64,000 bases of DNA, taken from assembly GCA_050157065.1 (NCBI GenBank), contig CP189573.1; one strand, given 5' to 3'. The position numbers and the translations under genes were made by a program. The stretch comes from Avipropionibacterium sp050157065. GTDB taxonomy: Bacteria; Actinomycetota; Actinomycetes; Propionibacteriales; Propionibacteriaceae. The notes beneath the pieces were generated by a model. That model saw only the letters and a list, made by a program, of their open reading frames with translations. It did not search any database and was not told the DNA's origin. The number at the start of each line of letters is the position of its first letter. The stretch's first letter is position 1. Below are positions 1 to 8,218 of the stretch, piece after piece.

Positions 1-1058
1 GTCTTGGGACCGAGTCGGTCCTCGAGCTGCCCGCCGGCGAAGGCGCCGATCGCCGCCACCACGTTCGCCGCGACGCCGAAGATCAGGACGTCGGAGGTCG
101 ACAACCCGTACACGGTGACGGCCAGTACGGCGCCGAAGGTGAACACCGCCGCCAGGCCGTCGCGGAACAGCGCACTGGCACCGAGGAAGAAGACGGCGTT
201 GCGGTCGTTGCGCCACAGCTCGAGAACGTCCCGGAAGAGCACCCGGTACGACTGGACGAAGCCGACCTTCGGAGCGTCGGGACGCCGTGGCACCTCGGGA
301 ACGAAGATGAACAGCGGGATCGCCGAGAGTGCGAACCACACGGCGGCCACCAACGCCACCACGCGATAGCGCAGCCCTTCCTCCGAGGTGACGCCGAACC
401 AGCCGACCTCCGGGCTGATCAGCCCGACGAAAAGGATCAGCAGCAAGAAGATGCCGCCGACGTAGCCCAGCGCCCAGCCGAACCCGGAGACCCGGCCGAC
501 GGTCTTCGGCGTCGACACCTGTTGCAACATGGCGTTGTAGGAGACCGCGCCGATCTCCATGAAGATGTTGCCCAGGGCCAGCAGCAACAGGCCGAGCCAC
601 AGGTACGAGCGGTCGTCCTTGACCAAGAACATGGCGCACATCGCCAACACGGTGAGTGCGGTCCACAACCCCAGGCTGGCCTTGCGTCGACCCCCGGCAT
701 CGGCGCGCTGCCCGAGCACGGGCGCCAGCAGCGCGATGAAGACCCCTGCCGCCGCGGTCGTCCGGCCGAGCCAGGCCGTACCGCTGAGTGCCCCGGCGGG
801 GGCACCGTTCTCGGCGACGACGTCGGTCAGGTAGGTGGCGAACACGAAGGTGGTGATGACGGCGTTGAACGCCGCCGACCCCCAGTCCCACATGGCCCAG
901 GCAAGGGTCCGGCGCTTGGGCGGGTGCTCGGCGAAGACCGCCTCGTGGCCCGGTGCGACGGTGGCCGTCCCGCCGGGCGACCCGACGTCGGGTGAGTCGG
1001 AGACGTCGGGTGAGTCGGGTCCGTCGGACCCCGTGCCCCCATCAGAACCGGCGCTCAT
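1..1058 (-). CDS. MFS transporter, UMF1/Atg22-like (partial, C-terminus outside window)
   Basis: The reading frame starts at the ATG at 1058 and stays open to the window edge, so about 352 N-terminal residues are visible and the end is missing. After an acidic, Ser/Pro/Gly-rich cytoplasmic tail comes WAMWDWGSAAFNAVITTFVF, the usual opening of UMF1-type major facilitator permeases, followed by a run of hydrophobic helices and a charged central loop. The family is annotated as efflux or uptake permeases at the cytoplasmic membrane; the substrate cannot be told from sequence. The tail contains an 18-bp tandem repeat (984-1019) encoding a repeated SDSPDV unit. It is followed on the same strand by an unrelated phosphodiesterase gene upstream at 1126-1911. 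Confidence 0.85.
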   Translation of the reverse strand, partial: MSAGSDGGTGSDGPDSPDVSDSPDVGSPGGTATVAPGHEAVFAEHPPKRRTLAWAMWDWGSAAFNAVITTFVFATYLTDVVAENGAPAGALSGTAWLGRTTAAAGVFIALLAPVLGQRADAGGRRKASLGLWTALTVLAMCAMFLVKDDRSYLWLGLLLLALGNIFMEIGAVSYNAMLQQVSTPKTVGRVSGFGWALGYVGGIFLLLILFVGLISPEVGWFGVTSEEGLRYRVVALVAAVWFALSAIPLFIFVPEVPRRPDAPKVGFVQSYRVLFRDVLELWRNDRNAVFFLGASALFRDGLAAVFTFGAVLAVTVYGLSTSDVLIFGVAANVVAAIGAFAGGQLEDRLGPK

Positions 1059-1125
1059 GCCTACCCCTCGTCCCCGTGTCGTGCGTGATCCGTGCTGGTG
1101 GTGACGTGCCGACGTCACCGGCAGG

Positions 1126-1911
1126 CTACTGGTCCCAGAGGCCGCGTTCGACCAGGACCTCGCGCAACACATCCGGCCGGTCGGTCATGATGCCGTCGAC
1201 ACCGAGGTCGATCAGCCTGACCATCTCGGCCGGGTCGTCGATGGTCCACACGTGCACCTGTTTGCCGAGTCCGTGGGCGCGGTCGACCAGGGCCTCGGTG
1301 ACCAGCGTGACCCGGCGGCCGAGGACGGTCGTGGCGACCGGGATCTGCAGGGCCTGCCCGGTGGTGCCGAAGCGGTCGGGGAGGAAGGGGAGGAATCGGG
1401 TGTAGGCGACACCCACCTTGCTCATCGACGACGCGACCCGGCGACCCAGCCGCGAGCGCAGCCGCAGCAGTCGACGCACGCTGAACGACGAGACGCACAC
1501 CCGCTCGTGGACGCCGAGGTGCTCGATGGTGTCGGCCAGCAGGTCGACCGCCCCGGCCGCCTTGGCGTCGATGTTGAACCGGGTGTCGGGGAACGCGACC
1601 AGGACGTCGACCAGCCGGGGGATGGGGTCGTGGCCGCCGATCTTCGCCTGGCTGACCTCCGACCACGGGAGCTCGGCGATCTTGCCGGTGCCGTCGGTGA
1701 CCCGGTCCAACTTGTCGTCGTGGAAGGCGACCAACACCCCGTCGGCCGTGGCGTGGACGTCGGTCTCGAGGTAGCGGTACCCCAGCTCGACCGCCTGGCC
1801 GAAGGCGTGCAGGGTGTTCTCCCGGCCGCGGTTGGCCGGCAACTCGGCACCACCTCGATGGGCGAAGGCCAAGAACCCGGCCTCGAAGTACGGATAGTCC
1901 CGAGCGAGCAT
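1126..1911 (-). CDS. glycerophosphodiester phosphodiesterase family protein
   Basis: This 261-residue protein has the GDPD TIM-barrel signature: AFAHRGG near residue 17, the metal-binding ETDVHATADGVLVAFHDD block, and a C-terminal HVWTIDDP...GVDGIMTDRP segment. The family hydrolyses glycerophosphodiesters to glycerol 3-phosphate and an alcohol using a divalent metal. No signal peptide is seen, so it is probably cytosolic. The ATG at 1911 was chosen because the barrel starts shortly after it and a CATACT -10-like box (1917-1922) lies six bases upstream, which suggests a leaderless message. Further in-frame codons upstream run through a tandem repeat and are not credible protein. Confidence 0.9.
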   Translation of the reverse strand: MLARDYPYFEAGFLAFAHRGGAELPANRGRENTLHAFGQAVELGYRYLETDVHATADGVLVAFHDDKLDRVTDGTGKIAELPWSEVSQAKIGGHDPIPRLVDVLVAFPDTRFNIDAKAAGAVDLLADTIEHLGVHERVCVSSFSVRRLLRLRSRLGRRVASSMSKVGVAYTRFLPFLPDRFGTTGQALQIPVATTVLGRRVTLVTEALVDRAHGLGKQVHVWTIDDPAEMVRLIDLGVDGIMTDRPDVLREVLVERGLWDQ

Positions 1912-1974
1912 GGGTCCAGTATGTCGGTCCCGACGCTGCGTCTCGTGCCCGGTCACCCCTGCCCGCCGGATGTC

Positions 1975-2027
1975 GTACGGGCACCGGCCCGATGGCGTAC
2001 GGGCACCGGCCCGATGGCGTACGGGCA
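1975..2027. repeat. 22-bp tandem repeat, about 2.4 copies
   Basis: The unit GTACGGGCACCGGCCCGATGGC occurs at 1975-1996 and 1997-2018, with a third partial copy at 2019-2027. It lies between the stop codon of the PGPGW-type gene (2031) and the GDPD start (1911), so it is non-coding. It is one of many short tandem repeats at gene ends in this window. Confidence 0.9.
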
Positions 2028-2030
2028 GCG

Positions 2031-2480
2031 TCACATCCCTGGTAGCGAGGCCAACCAGTCCTGCAGCGGGTCGGGCAGCCAGGTCGGGACACCGGTGACC
2101 GCCATCGAGGTGTACAGCCCGGCCAGGATGCCGAGGACGATGGCGACGATGATCACGATCCGCCACGGCAGCGGCAGCTTGGTCGCCTCCCGGACCTTCT
2201 TCTTCACCCACAGCATGACGTGCTGCGCCCACTCGAACTCCGAGGCCCAGACCGCCAGGCCGACCAGCAGCAGTGGGATCCCGCCCGGCCCGGGGAACGG
2301 CCCGGTCAGCCCGGCCAGGATGATCAACAGCAGTCCGAGGACGGCGACACCGACCCGGTAGAGGAACTGGGTGCGCGGCTTGGAGCGGAGCCGGCGACGC
2401 CACGCCCACCGGTCGTCCTTGGCGCTGATCAGGACGCGTTCGGGCAGGTTGTGCCCACCGTCGTCATCCTGCTCGGTCAT
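2031..2480 (-). CDS. small membrane protein, TIGR02611/PGPGW-type
   Basis: This is a 149-residue protein with a charged cytoplasmic N-terminus, two hydrophobic segments around a TGPFPGPGGIPLLLVGLAVW stretch (the diagnostic PGPG-type motif), an amphipathic KKKVREATKLP linker and a third membrane helix near residues 105-128. The family is widespread in actinobacteria and has no established function. The start at 2480 is preceded at six bases by TAATCT (minus strand, 2487-2492), so the message may be leaderless. The gene is probably separate from the GDPD gene because a tandem repeat lies between them. Confidence 0.85.
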   Translation of the reverse strand: MTEQDDDGGHNLPERVLISAKDDRWAWRRRLRSKPRTQFLYRVGVAVLGLLLIILAGLTGPFPGPGGIPLLLVGLAVWASEFEWAQHVMLWVKKKVREATKLPLPWRIVIIVAIVLGILAGLYTSMAVTGVPTWLPDPLQDWLASLPGM

Positions 2481-2486
2481 GGAGAA

Positions 2487-2492
2487 AGATTA
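2487..2492 (-). promoter_or_regulatory. candidate -10 box (TAATCT), leaderless start of PGPGW-type gene
   Basis: On the minus strand TAATCT ends six bases before the ATG at 2480, the distance expected when transcription begins at the start codon. No Shine-Dalgarno sequence is present in the gap. No convincing -35 was identified. Confidence 0.5.
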
Positions 2493-2529
2493 GGTCCGGT
2501 CCACAATCCCGGTCACCCCGCGATCCCGG

Positions 2530-3384
2530 TCAGCGCAGCCGGTCCGCGGTGAAGCGGTGGGACGGCCGGACGAACTCGTCCTGTGCCTCGATCAGCTGCA
2601 GCTCGTACGTGCCGTGCCGGTGGGTGACCTCCAACAGGCCGAACACCGAGCTCGCGATCCGGGCCGCCGCCTCGGCGACGTCGCCGGTCTCCAGCCAGTG
2701 CGCGAGGAACCCGGCGGCGGTGATGTCACCACACCCGCTGACCTCGATCGGCAGGTGCCCGGTGGTGACCTGCCAGGCACCGGCCGACGACACCACGACC
2801 AGCTGCATGCGGTCGGCCGGCGTCTGGTCGAGGGCGACGCTGGTCACCAGCACCACGTCCGGGCCGGTTGCCCGGACCGCGTCCACGGCGGCCAGCAACG
2901 CGGTGATGTCGTGCACCGGGCCGCCGGCCAGGAACTCCAGCTCGAACTGGTTGGGCGTGATCAGGTCTGCCCGCGGGACCACCACGTCCCGCATGAACTC
3001 CGGGATGCCGGGCCGGACGTAGAAGCCCTGCACCACGTCGCCGAGCACCGGGTCGCAGCAGTAGACCGCCGCCGGGTTGCGCTGCTTCACCAGCTCGGCG
3101 GCGCGGAGGATCACGTCACCGACGTCGTCGCCGCCCTGGTAACCCGACAGCACCGCGTCACATCGGTCGAGCACCCCCAGCTCGTCGATCCCGCGGATCA
3201 CCTCGGCGATGTCGGCGGCCGCCATCATCGGCCCCCGGAACGTCGGATGGCCGGTGTGGTTGGAGAAGTTCACCGTCGGCACCGGCCACACCTCCACCCC
3301 CATCCGCTGCAGCGGGAACACCGCGGCGGAGTTGCCGGCATGGCCGTACGACACCGACGACTGGATCGACAGGATCGTCTTCAC
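2530..3384 (-). CDS. pdxY: pyridoxal kinase PdxY
   Basis: The 284-residue protein starts KTILSIQSSVSYGHAGNSAAV, the PdxK/PdxY N-terminus, and contains GYQGGDDVGDVIL, YCCDPVLGD, LITPNQFELEFL and the catalytic-loop VSGCGDITAAGFLAHWL characteristic of the ribokinase-like vitamin B6 kinases (E. coli PdxY is 287 residues). It phosphorylates pyridoxal to pyridoxal 5'-phosphate in the salvage pathway. The anion-hole motif reads SGCGDITAA where many kinases have GTGD. The GTG at 3384 is chosen because homology begins at the next residue. Only eight bases separate it from the murA-like stop, so the two genes are probably cotranscribed. Confidence 0.93.
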   Translation of the reverse strand: MKTILSIQSSVSYGHAGNSAAVFPLQRMGVEVWPVPTVNFSNHTGHPTFRGPMMAAADIAEVIRGIDELGVLDRCDAVLSGYQGGDDVGDVILRAAELVKQRNPAAVYCCDPVLGDVVQGFYVRPGIPEFMRDVVVPRADLITPNQFELEFLAGGPVHDITALLAAVDAVRATGPDVVLVTSVALDQTPADRMQLVVVSSAGAWQVTTGHLPIEVSGCGDITAAGFLAHWLETGDVAEAAARIASSVFGLLEVTHRHGTYELQLIEAQDEFVRPSHRFTADRLR

Positions 3385-3392
3385 GCCGGTGG

Positions 3393-4931
3393 TCAGTCGG
3401 TGAAGGTGTCGATCTTGGCGCCGAGCAGGTTGAGCCGGGCCGCCAGGTCCTCGTAGCCGCGGTTGATGACGTACGTGTCCCGCAGCAGCGAAGTGCCGCG
3501 CGCCGCCAGCATGCACAGCAGGACGCACACCGCGGGCCGCAGCGCCGGCGGGCAGACGACCTCGTGACCACGCCACTTGGTCGGGCCCTGGACCACGATC
3601 CGGTGCGGGTCGAGCAGATCGACCGCTGCGCCGAGCTTGTTCATCTCCAGCAGGTGGATCGCGCGGTTCTCGTACACCCAGTCGTGGATCTGCGTGGCAC
3701 CGGTGGCGGTCGCCGCGATCACCGCGAAGAACGGCAGGTTGTCGATGTTGAGACCCGGGAACGGCATCGGGTGGATCTTGTCGCGTCGCGCCCGCAGGGT
3801 CGACGGCCGTACGGTGACGTCGGCCAGCCGGACGTGGCCGTTGGCGCCGGCGTACTCGTCGGAGAGGGTGAAGTCGAGGCCCATCTCCTCCAGGATCGCG
3901 AGCTCGATCTCCAGGTACTCCATCGGGCAGCGGGTGATGGTGAGCTCGGAGTTCGTGACGATCGCGGCGGTGATCAGGCTCATCGCCTCGATCGGGTCCT
4001 CCGACGGCGTGTACTCGACGTCGACGTCGATGTCGGCCACACCGGTCACCTCGAGGGTGGTGGTGCCGATCCCGTTGATCTTGACGCCCAGCTTGGTCAG
4101 GAAGTAGCAGACGTCCTGCACCATGTAGTTGGGGCTGGCGTTGCGCAGCACGGTGGTGCCCGGGGTCATCGCGGCGGCGAAGAGTGCGTTCTCGGTCACG
4201 GTGTCGCCACGTTCGGTGAGCACGATCGCCCGGTCGAGGGTGGCCCGCTCGGGGTCGGCGGTACAGCGGTAGAAGCCTTCGGTGGCGACGACGTCGAGGC
4301 CGTAGCGACGCAGGACGTGCAGGTGCGGTTCGACGGTCCGGGCGCCCAGGTCACAGCCGCCGGGGTAGGGGAGATTGAACTCCGACTCCTGGTGCAGCAA
4401 CGGGCCGAGGAACATGATCACGCTGCGGGTACGGCGGGCCGCCTCCTCGTCCATCCGGTCCAGTTCGAGCCGGGCCGGCCGGACCAGGGTCAGGTCGGCC
4501 TTGTCCTCGGACCAGGTCGCCTCGACACCGATGCTGGTGAGCACCTCGAGGATCCGGTTGACCTCCTCGATCCGGGCGATGCCGCGCAGCACGGTGCGAC
4601 CCTTGTTGAGCAGGCTGGCGCACAACAGGGCGACGGCGGCGTTCTTCGACGAGCGGACGCTGATCGAGCCGCTCAGCTGGTGGCCACCCTCCACGCGCAG
4701 ATGGGTCGGGGCCGGCCTGCCGACGGAGATCAACTGGCTGTCGAGCGCGGCGGCGATGCGGTTCACCATGTCGAGACTCAGGTTCTGGTTGCCGGCCTCG
4801 ATGCGGTGGACCGCACTCTGACTGGTGCCCAGTACCTGGGCGAGCTGGGACTGGGTGAGGCCCCGGTGCTTGCGTGCGTCACGGATCAGGCCGCCGATTC
4901 GGTCGAGGTAGGTGTCAGTCACAGCGGCCAC
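3393..4931 (-). CDS. XRE-type helix-turn-helix / UDP-GlcNAc enolpyruvyl transferase (MurA-like) fusion
   Basis: This 512-residue protein joins two domains. Residues about 5-60 are a Cro/CI-like helix-turn-helix (DRIGGLIRDARKHRGLTQSQ... then SQSAVHRIEAG...), and about 85-510 are a MurA fold. The catalytic-loop motif GGCDLGAR is intact with the PEP-binding cysteine at residue 193, so the enzyme domain may be active. MurA transfers enolpyruvate from PEP to UDP-GlcNAc, the first committed step of peptidoglycan synthesis. The GTG at 4931 is used; a second in-frame GTG at 4922 is equally possible, and neither has a Shine-Dalgarno. A near-palindrome lies directly upstream (4935-4950), consistent with self-binding. 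I infer either a regulated second MurA or an enzyme repurposed as a sensor. It is read with pdxY and divergent from lpd. Confidence 0.88.
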   Translation of the reverse strand: MAAVTDTYLDRIGGLIRDARKHRGLTQSQLAQVLGTSQSAVHRIEAGNQNLSLDMVNRIAAALDSQLISVGRPAPTHLRVEGGHQLSGSISVRSSKNAAVALLCASLLNKGRTVLRGIARIEEVNRILEVLTSIGVEATWSEDKADLTLVRPARLELDRMDEEAARRTRSVIMFLGPLLHQESEFNLPYPGGCDLGARTVEPHLHVLRRYGLDVVATEGFYRCTADPERATLDRAIVLTERGDTVTENALFAAAMTPGTTVLRNASPNYMVQDVCYFLTKLGVKINGIGTTTLEVTGVADIDVDVEYTPSEDPIEAMSLITAAIVTNSELTITRCPMEYLEIELAILEEMGLDFTLSDEYAGANGHVRLADVTVRPSTLRARRDKIHPMPFPGLNIDNLPFFAVIAATATGATQIHDWVYENRAIHLLEMNKLGAAVDLLDPHRIVVQGPTKWRGHEVVCPPALRPAVCVLLCMLAARGTSLLRDTYVINRGYEDLAARLNLLGAKIDTFTD

Positions 4932-4934
4932 GAT

Positions 4935-4950
4935 ATCCCATATATGAGAT
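4935..4950. promoter_or_regulatory. near-perfect palindrome at the XRE-MurA promoter (candidate operator)
   Basis: ATCCCATATATGAGAT is a 16-bp dyad with one mismatched pair, centred on TATA and only four bases upstream of the GTG at 4931. It is AT-rich in a roughly 70% GC context and may overlap the -10 region of a leaderless promoter. Short symmetric sites like this are typical for XRE dimers, so autoregulation by the adjacent protein is a reasonable inference. Confidence 0.5.
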
Positions 4951-5033
4951 TGGGCCGAATCCTGAGGGGCGTTCGGCGCGTTGGCCCGGCTGGTGGGCGT
5001 CGCCCCGGCGTACGGCTGCCGGGTCGCTCCTTC

Positions 5034-5039
5034 TAGAGT
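5034..5039 (+). promoter_or_regulatory. candidate -10 box (TAGAGT) for lpd
   Basis: TAGAGT ends seven bases before the ATG at 5047, with no ribosome binding site between, suggesting a leaderless lpd transcript. It lies 84 bp from the palindrome controlling the divergent XRE-MurA gene. Confidence 0.5.
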
Positions 5040-5046
5040 AGTGACC

Positions 5047-6447
5047 ATGACCTCACACTTCGACGTCGTCGTTCTCGGCGCGGGTCCGGGCGGGTACGTC
5101 GCCGCCATCCGAGCCGCCCAACTCGGCCTCAAGGCAGCCATCGTGGAGAAGAAGTACTGGGGTGGGGTGTGCCTCAACGTGGGCTGCATCCCCACCAAGG
5201 CGCTGCTCCGCAATGCCGAGATCGCCCACCTCGTGCAACACGAGGGCAAGACGTTCGGCATGTCCGGTGAGGTGACCTTCGACTACGGGGCCGCCTTCAA
5301 GCGCAGCCGTGGGGTGTCGGACCGCATGGTCAAGGGCGTGCACTTCCTGATGAAGAAGAACAAGATCACCGAGCTCGACGGCTGGGGTGAGTTCACCGAC
5401 GCGAAGTCGATGACCGTCACCGCCGACGACGGCTCGACCCAGCAGGTCACCTTCGACAACTGCATCATCGCCACCGGTGCCACCACCAAGCTGCTGCCGG
5501 GTGTGGAGCTCGGCGAGCGCGTCGTCACCTACGAAGAGCTGATCATGAAGGACGCGCTGCCGTCGTCGATCGTGATCGCCGGCTCGGGTGCCATCGGCAC
5601 CGAGTTCGCGTACGTGCTGGCCAACTACGGGGTCGAGGTCACGATCGTGGAGTACCTGGACCGGCTGGTGCCGACCGAGGACAAGGAGATCTCGGCCGAG
5701 CTGGCCAAGGCGTACCGCAAGCTCAAGATCAAGACGATGACCTCGACCAAGGTCGAATCGGTCACCGAGTCCGACTCCGGGGTGCAGGTCACGGTGTCGC
5801 CGGCCGCCGGTGGCGACTCGCAGGTCCTCGAGGCCGACATGATGTTGTCGGCGGTCGGCTTCGCGGCGCGTACCGAGGGCTACGGCCTGGAGAACACCGG
5901 GGTGAAGCTCTCCGACCGGGGTGCGATCGAGATCGACGAGTACATGCGGACCAACGTCGACGGGCTGTACGCCATCGGCGACGTCACCGCGAAGCTGATG
6001 TTGGCCCACCTCGCCGAGGCGCAGGGGGTCGTGGCGGCCGAGACGATGGCCGGTGCCGAGACCATGCCGCTCAACTACGACATGGTGCCGCGGGCCACCT
6101 ACTGCCAGCCGCAGATCGCCTCGTTCGGCTACAGCGAGGAACAGGCGAAGGAGAAGGGGTACGACGTCAAGGTCGCGAAGTTCCCCTTCAGTGCGAACGG
6201 CAAGGCGCACGGCCTGGGCGACGCCACCGGCTTCGTGAAGGTCGTCGCCGATGCGACCCACGGCGAGATCCTCGGCGCCCACATGATCGGGCCCGACGTC
6301 ACCGAGCTGTTGCCGGAACTGACCCTGGCCCAGCAGTGGGACCTGACCGCCCATGAGGTGGCACGCAACATCCACGCCCACCCGACACTGTCCGAGGCGT
6401 TGAAGGAAGGCGTCGAGGGCATTGCGGGTCACATGATCAACTTGTGA
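5047..6447 (+). CDS. lpdA: dihydrolipoyl dehydrogenase (E3)
   Basis: This is a 466-residue FAD disulfide oxidoreductase. The sequence shows the N-terminal GAGPGGYVAAIRAAQLG dinucleotide fold, the redox pair CLNVGC at Cys42/Cys47, a second GSGAIGTEFAYVLANYG NAD-binding fold, the AIGDV FAD motif and the C-terminal HAHPTLSE catalytic His-Glu block on the dimerisation domain. It reoxidises lipoyl groups of 2-oxoacid dehydrogenases and of the glycine cleavage H protein, passing electrons to NAD+. No E1/E2 genes are adjacent; glycine decarboxylase is encoded 56 kb away. The stop codon overlaps the start of the following lipoprotein gene by four bases. Confidence 0.96.
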   Translation: MTSHFDVVVLGAGPGGYVAAIRAAQLGLKAAIVEKKYWGGVCLNVGCIPTKALLRNAEIAHLVQHEGKTFGMSGEVTFDYGAAFKRSRGVSDRMVKGVHFLMKKNKITELDGWGEFTDAKSMTVTADDGSTQQVTFDNCIIATGATTKLLPGVELGERVVTYEELIMKDALPSSIVIAGSGAIGTEFAYVLANYGVEVTIVEYLDRLVPTEDKEISAELAKAYRKLKIKTMTSTKVESVTESDSGVQVTVSPAAGGDSQVLEADMMLSAVGFAARTEGYGLENTGVKLSDRGAIEIDEYMRTNVDGLYAIGDVTAKLMLAHLAEAQGVVAAETMAGAETMPLNYDMVPRATYCQPQIASFGYSEEQAKEKGYDVKVAKFPFSANGKAHGLGDATGFVKVVADATHGEILGAHMIGPDVTELLPELTLAQQWDLTAHEVARNIHAHPTLSEALKEGVEGIAGHMINL

Positions 6448-7499
6448 GCCGTCGGATGCCCGGACGACTGTCCCGTCGGGGTCTGCTCGGCGCGGGCGGG
6501 TTGCTCGCCGGTGCGGTGGTCGGGGGTTGCACCCCGGGGGCCCCGACGGCAGGGGAGACCGCCGGTGGGTCCGGGGCCTCACCGACCGCCGGCCGGACCT
6601 CGGCCGGCGGCTCTGCCACCACCGGCACGCCCGGTCCGTCGCCGACACCAACGTCCACGCCGACACCGACACCAACACCCACGCCGACACCCACGCGGGC
6701 AGCCCTGCCGCGGGGTGGAGACACCGTGTTCCCGCGGTACCGGTTGGCCGGCTACTGCGGCTACCCGGGGGCCGCCGGGCAGGGGCGGTTGGGCATCGGC
6801 AACCTCGACGACCGGGTCGTCGAGCTGCAGGAGCGGTTCGCCGGGCCGTACGGGCAGGACCGCCCGATCCTGCCGCTGCTCGAGCTGATCGCGGTCACCG
6901 TGCACGCCAAGCCCGGCCGTGACGGGATGTACCGGGGACGTACCGATCCGAAGATCATCGACGAGCACCTGGCCGCCGCGCGCCGTCACCGGGGCTACCT
7001 GTTGCTCAACATCCAACCCGGACGTGCCGACTTCCTGGCCGAGGTGCAGGCGTTGCAGAAGTGGCTCAGCCAGCCCGACGTCGGCGTCGCTCTCGACCCG
7101 GAGTGGGCGGTGAACGCCGGTCAGGTCCCGGGCAAGGTGTACGGCTCCACCACCGGGCAGGAACTCGACCAGGTCGCGCGTTGGCTGTCGGACCTGGTCG
7201 CCGAGCACCGGCTGCCGGAGAAGGTGATGGCCTACCACCAGCTCCATCCGAGGATCGTCCGGGACGAGGACGCCCTGCAGGAGCACCCCGGCGTGGCGTT
7301 GCTGAAGTCGATCGACGGGATCGGCTCGAAGCAGGACAAGACCGACACCTGGCACAAGATCGTCGCGACCACGCCGAAGCACGTGCACATGGGCTTCAAG
7401 CTGTTCTACGAGGAGGACAAGGAGGCCAGCGGCCACCTGATGACCCCCGCCGAGGTGCTCGCGTTGAAGCCGACACCGGAGTACGTCGTCTACGAGTGA
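6444..7499 (+). CDS. Tat-type lipoprotein of unknown function
   Basis: This 351-residue protein begins with a basic SRRGLLGAGGLLAGAVVGGC segment that combines a twin-arginine-like motif with a lipobox, so it is probably exported and lipid-anchored at Cys30. A Thr/Pro linker (about residues 66-90, encoded by a repetitive DNA tract) leads into a globular domain beginning FPRYRLAGYCGYPG and containing the VALDPEW, MAYHQLHP and HVHMGFKLFYEE segments. I do not recognise a named enzyme; the pattern of strand-ending acidic and histidine residues would fit a TIM-barrel-like hydrolase. The GTG start overlaps the lpd stop (GTGA), which implies translational coupling although no functional link is evident. 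Confidence 0.8.
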   Translation: MSRRMPGRLSRRGLLGAGGLLAGAVVGGCTPGAPTAGETAGGSGASPTAGRTSAGGSATTGTPGPSPTPTSTPTPTPTPTPTPTRAALPRGGDTVFPRYRLAGYCGYPGAAGQGRLGIGNLDDRVVELQERFAGPYGQDRPILPLLELIAVTVHAKPGRDGMYRGRTDPKIIDEHLAAARRHRGYLLLNIQPGRADFLAEVQALQKWLSQPDVGVALDPEWAVNAGQVPGKVYGSTTGQELDQVARWLSDLVAEHRLPEKVMAYHQLHPRIVRDEDALQEHPGVALLKSIDGIGSKQDKTDTWHKIVATTPKHVHMGFKLFYEEDKEASGHLMTPAEVLALKPTPEYVVYE

Positions 7500-7546
7500 G
7501 GTCACCTCGGCGCACGTGGGCGGCCGGACGCTGCAAGGATGACCCC

Positions 7547-8218
7547 ATGGACGAGACGAACTCGCGATCCCTGTGGCTGACCGGTGACGAGGCCGCTGAC
7601 GCGCTGCTCGGCAGCGACCCCAACGCCCTGCTGTTGGGGATGGTGCTTGATCAACAGGACCGGATGGAGAAGGCCTTCGCGGGCCCGGCGTTGATCGCCG
7701 AACGTCTCGGCGGCAGCCTCGACGTGCACCGCATCGCGGGCATGGACACCGACGAGTTCATCGCCCTGTGCAGTGGGCCACCGGCGATCCACCGGTTCCC
7801 CAAGTCGATGGCGCGGCGGGTGCAGGACGTCTGCCGGGTGCTGGTCGAGCAGTACGACGGCGATGCGGCCAACCTGTGGCGCGACGCACCCGACGGCGTC
7901 GCGGTCCGCAAGGCGATCATGTCGCTGCCCGGGTTCGGGGCGCAGAAGGCGTCCATCTTCACCGCCCTGCTCGGGAAGCAGTACGGACTCACCGTCCCCG
8001 GGTGGCGGGAGGCCGCCGGCGACTACGGCACCGACGGATTCCGTTCGGTCGCCGACGTCACCGACCTGGCGTCGTTGGAACGGGTCCGCCAGACCAAGCG
8101 GGACGCCAAGCAGGCCGCCAAGGCCGCGGCCGGCGAGAAGGCCGGTCCGGCCACGAAGGCGAAGCCTGCCGCCAAGGCGAAGCCGGCCACCAGGGCCAAG
8201 CCCGGCGCGAAGCGGTAG
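7547..8218 (+). CDS. HhH-GPD family base-excision-repair-like protein
   Basis: The 223-residue protein carries LLGMVLDQQ near the N-terminus and a helix-hairpin-helix LPGFGAQKASIFTALLG near residues 128-144, as in the uncharacterised actinobacterial HhH-GPD group (TIGR03252-type). These resemble DNA glycosylases, but no Fe-S cluster cysteines and no obvious catalytic lysine are seen. The usual Gly/Pro...Asp region reads VPGWREAAGDYG. The tail from about residue 190 is a Lys/Ala/Pro low-complexity extension, likely DNA-binding. The ATG at 7547 follows AAGGA. The stop abuts the stop of the convergent permease gene. Confidence 0.85.
   Translation: MDETNSRSLWLTGDEAADALLGSDPNALLLGMVLDQQDRMEKAFAGPALIAERLGGSLDVHRIAGMDTDEFIALCSGPPAIHRFPKSMARRVQDVCRVLVEQYDGDAANLWRDAPDGVAVRKAIMSLPGFGAQKASIFTALLGKQYGLTVPGWREAAGDYGTDGFRSVADVTDLASLERVRQTKRDAKQAAKAAAGEKAGPATKAKPAAKAKPATRAKPGAKR

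Noticed and set aside
522..995. Long open frames opposite real genes in the first kilobase and elsewhere
   Set aside because: High GC makes antisense and shifted frames long by chance; they read as Arg/Pro/Ala-rich sequence without family motifs, and the MFS frame on the minus strand explains the region.
4981..5046. Longer N-terminus for lpd starting upstream of 5047
   Set aside because: The extra residues have no counterpart in the family and overlap the -10 box; the FAD-binding fold begins just after the ATG at 5047.
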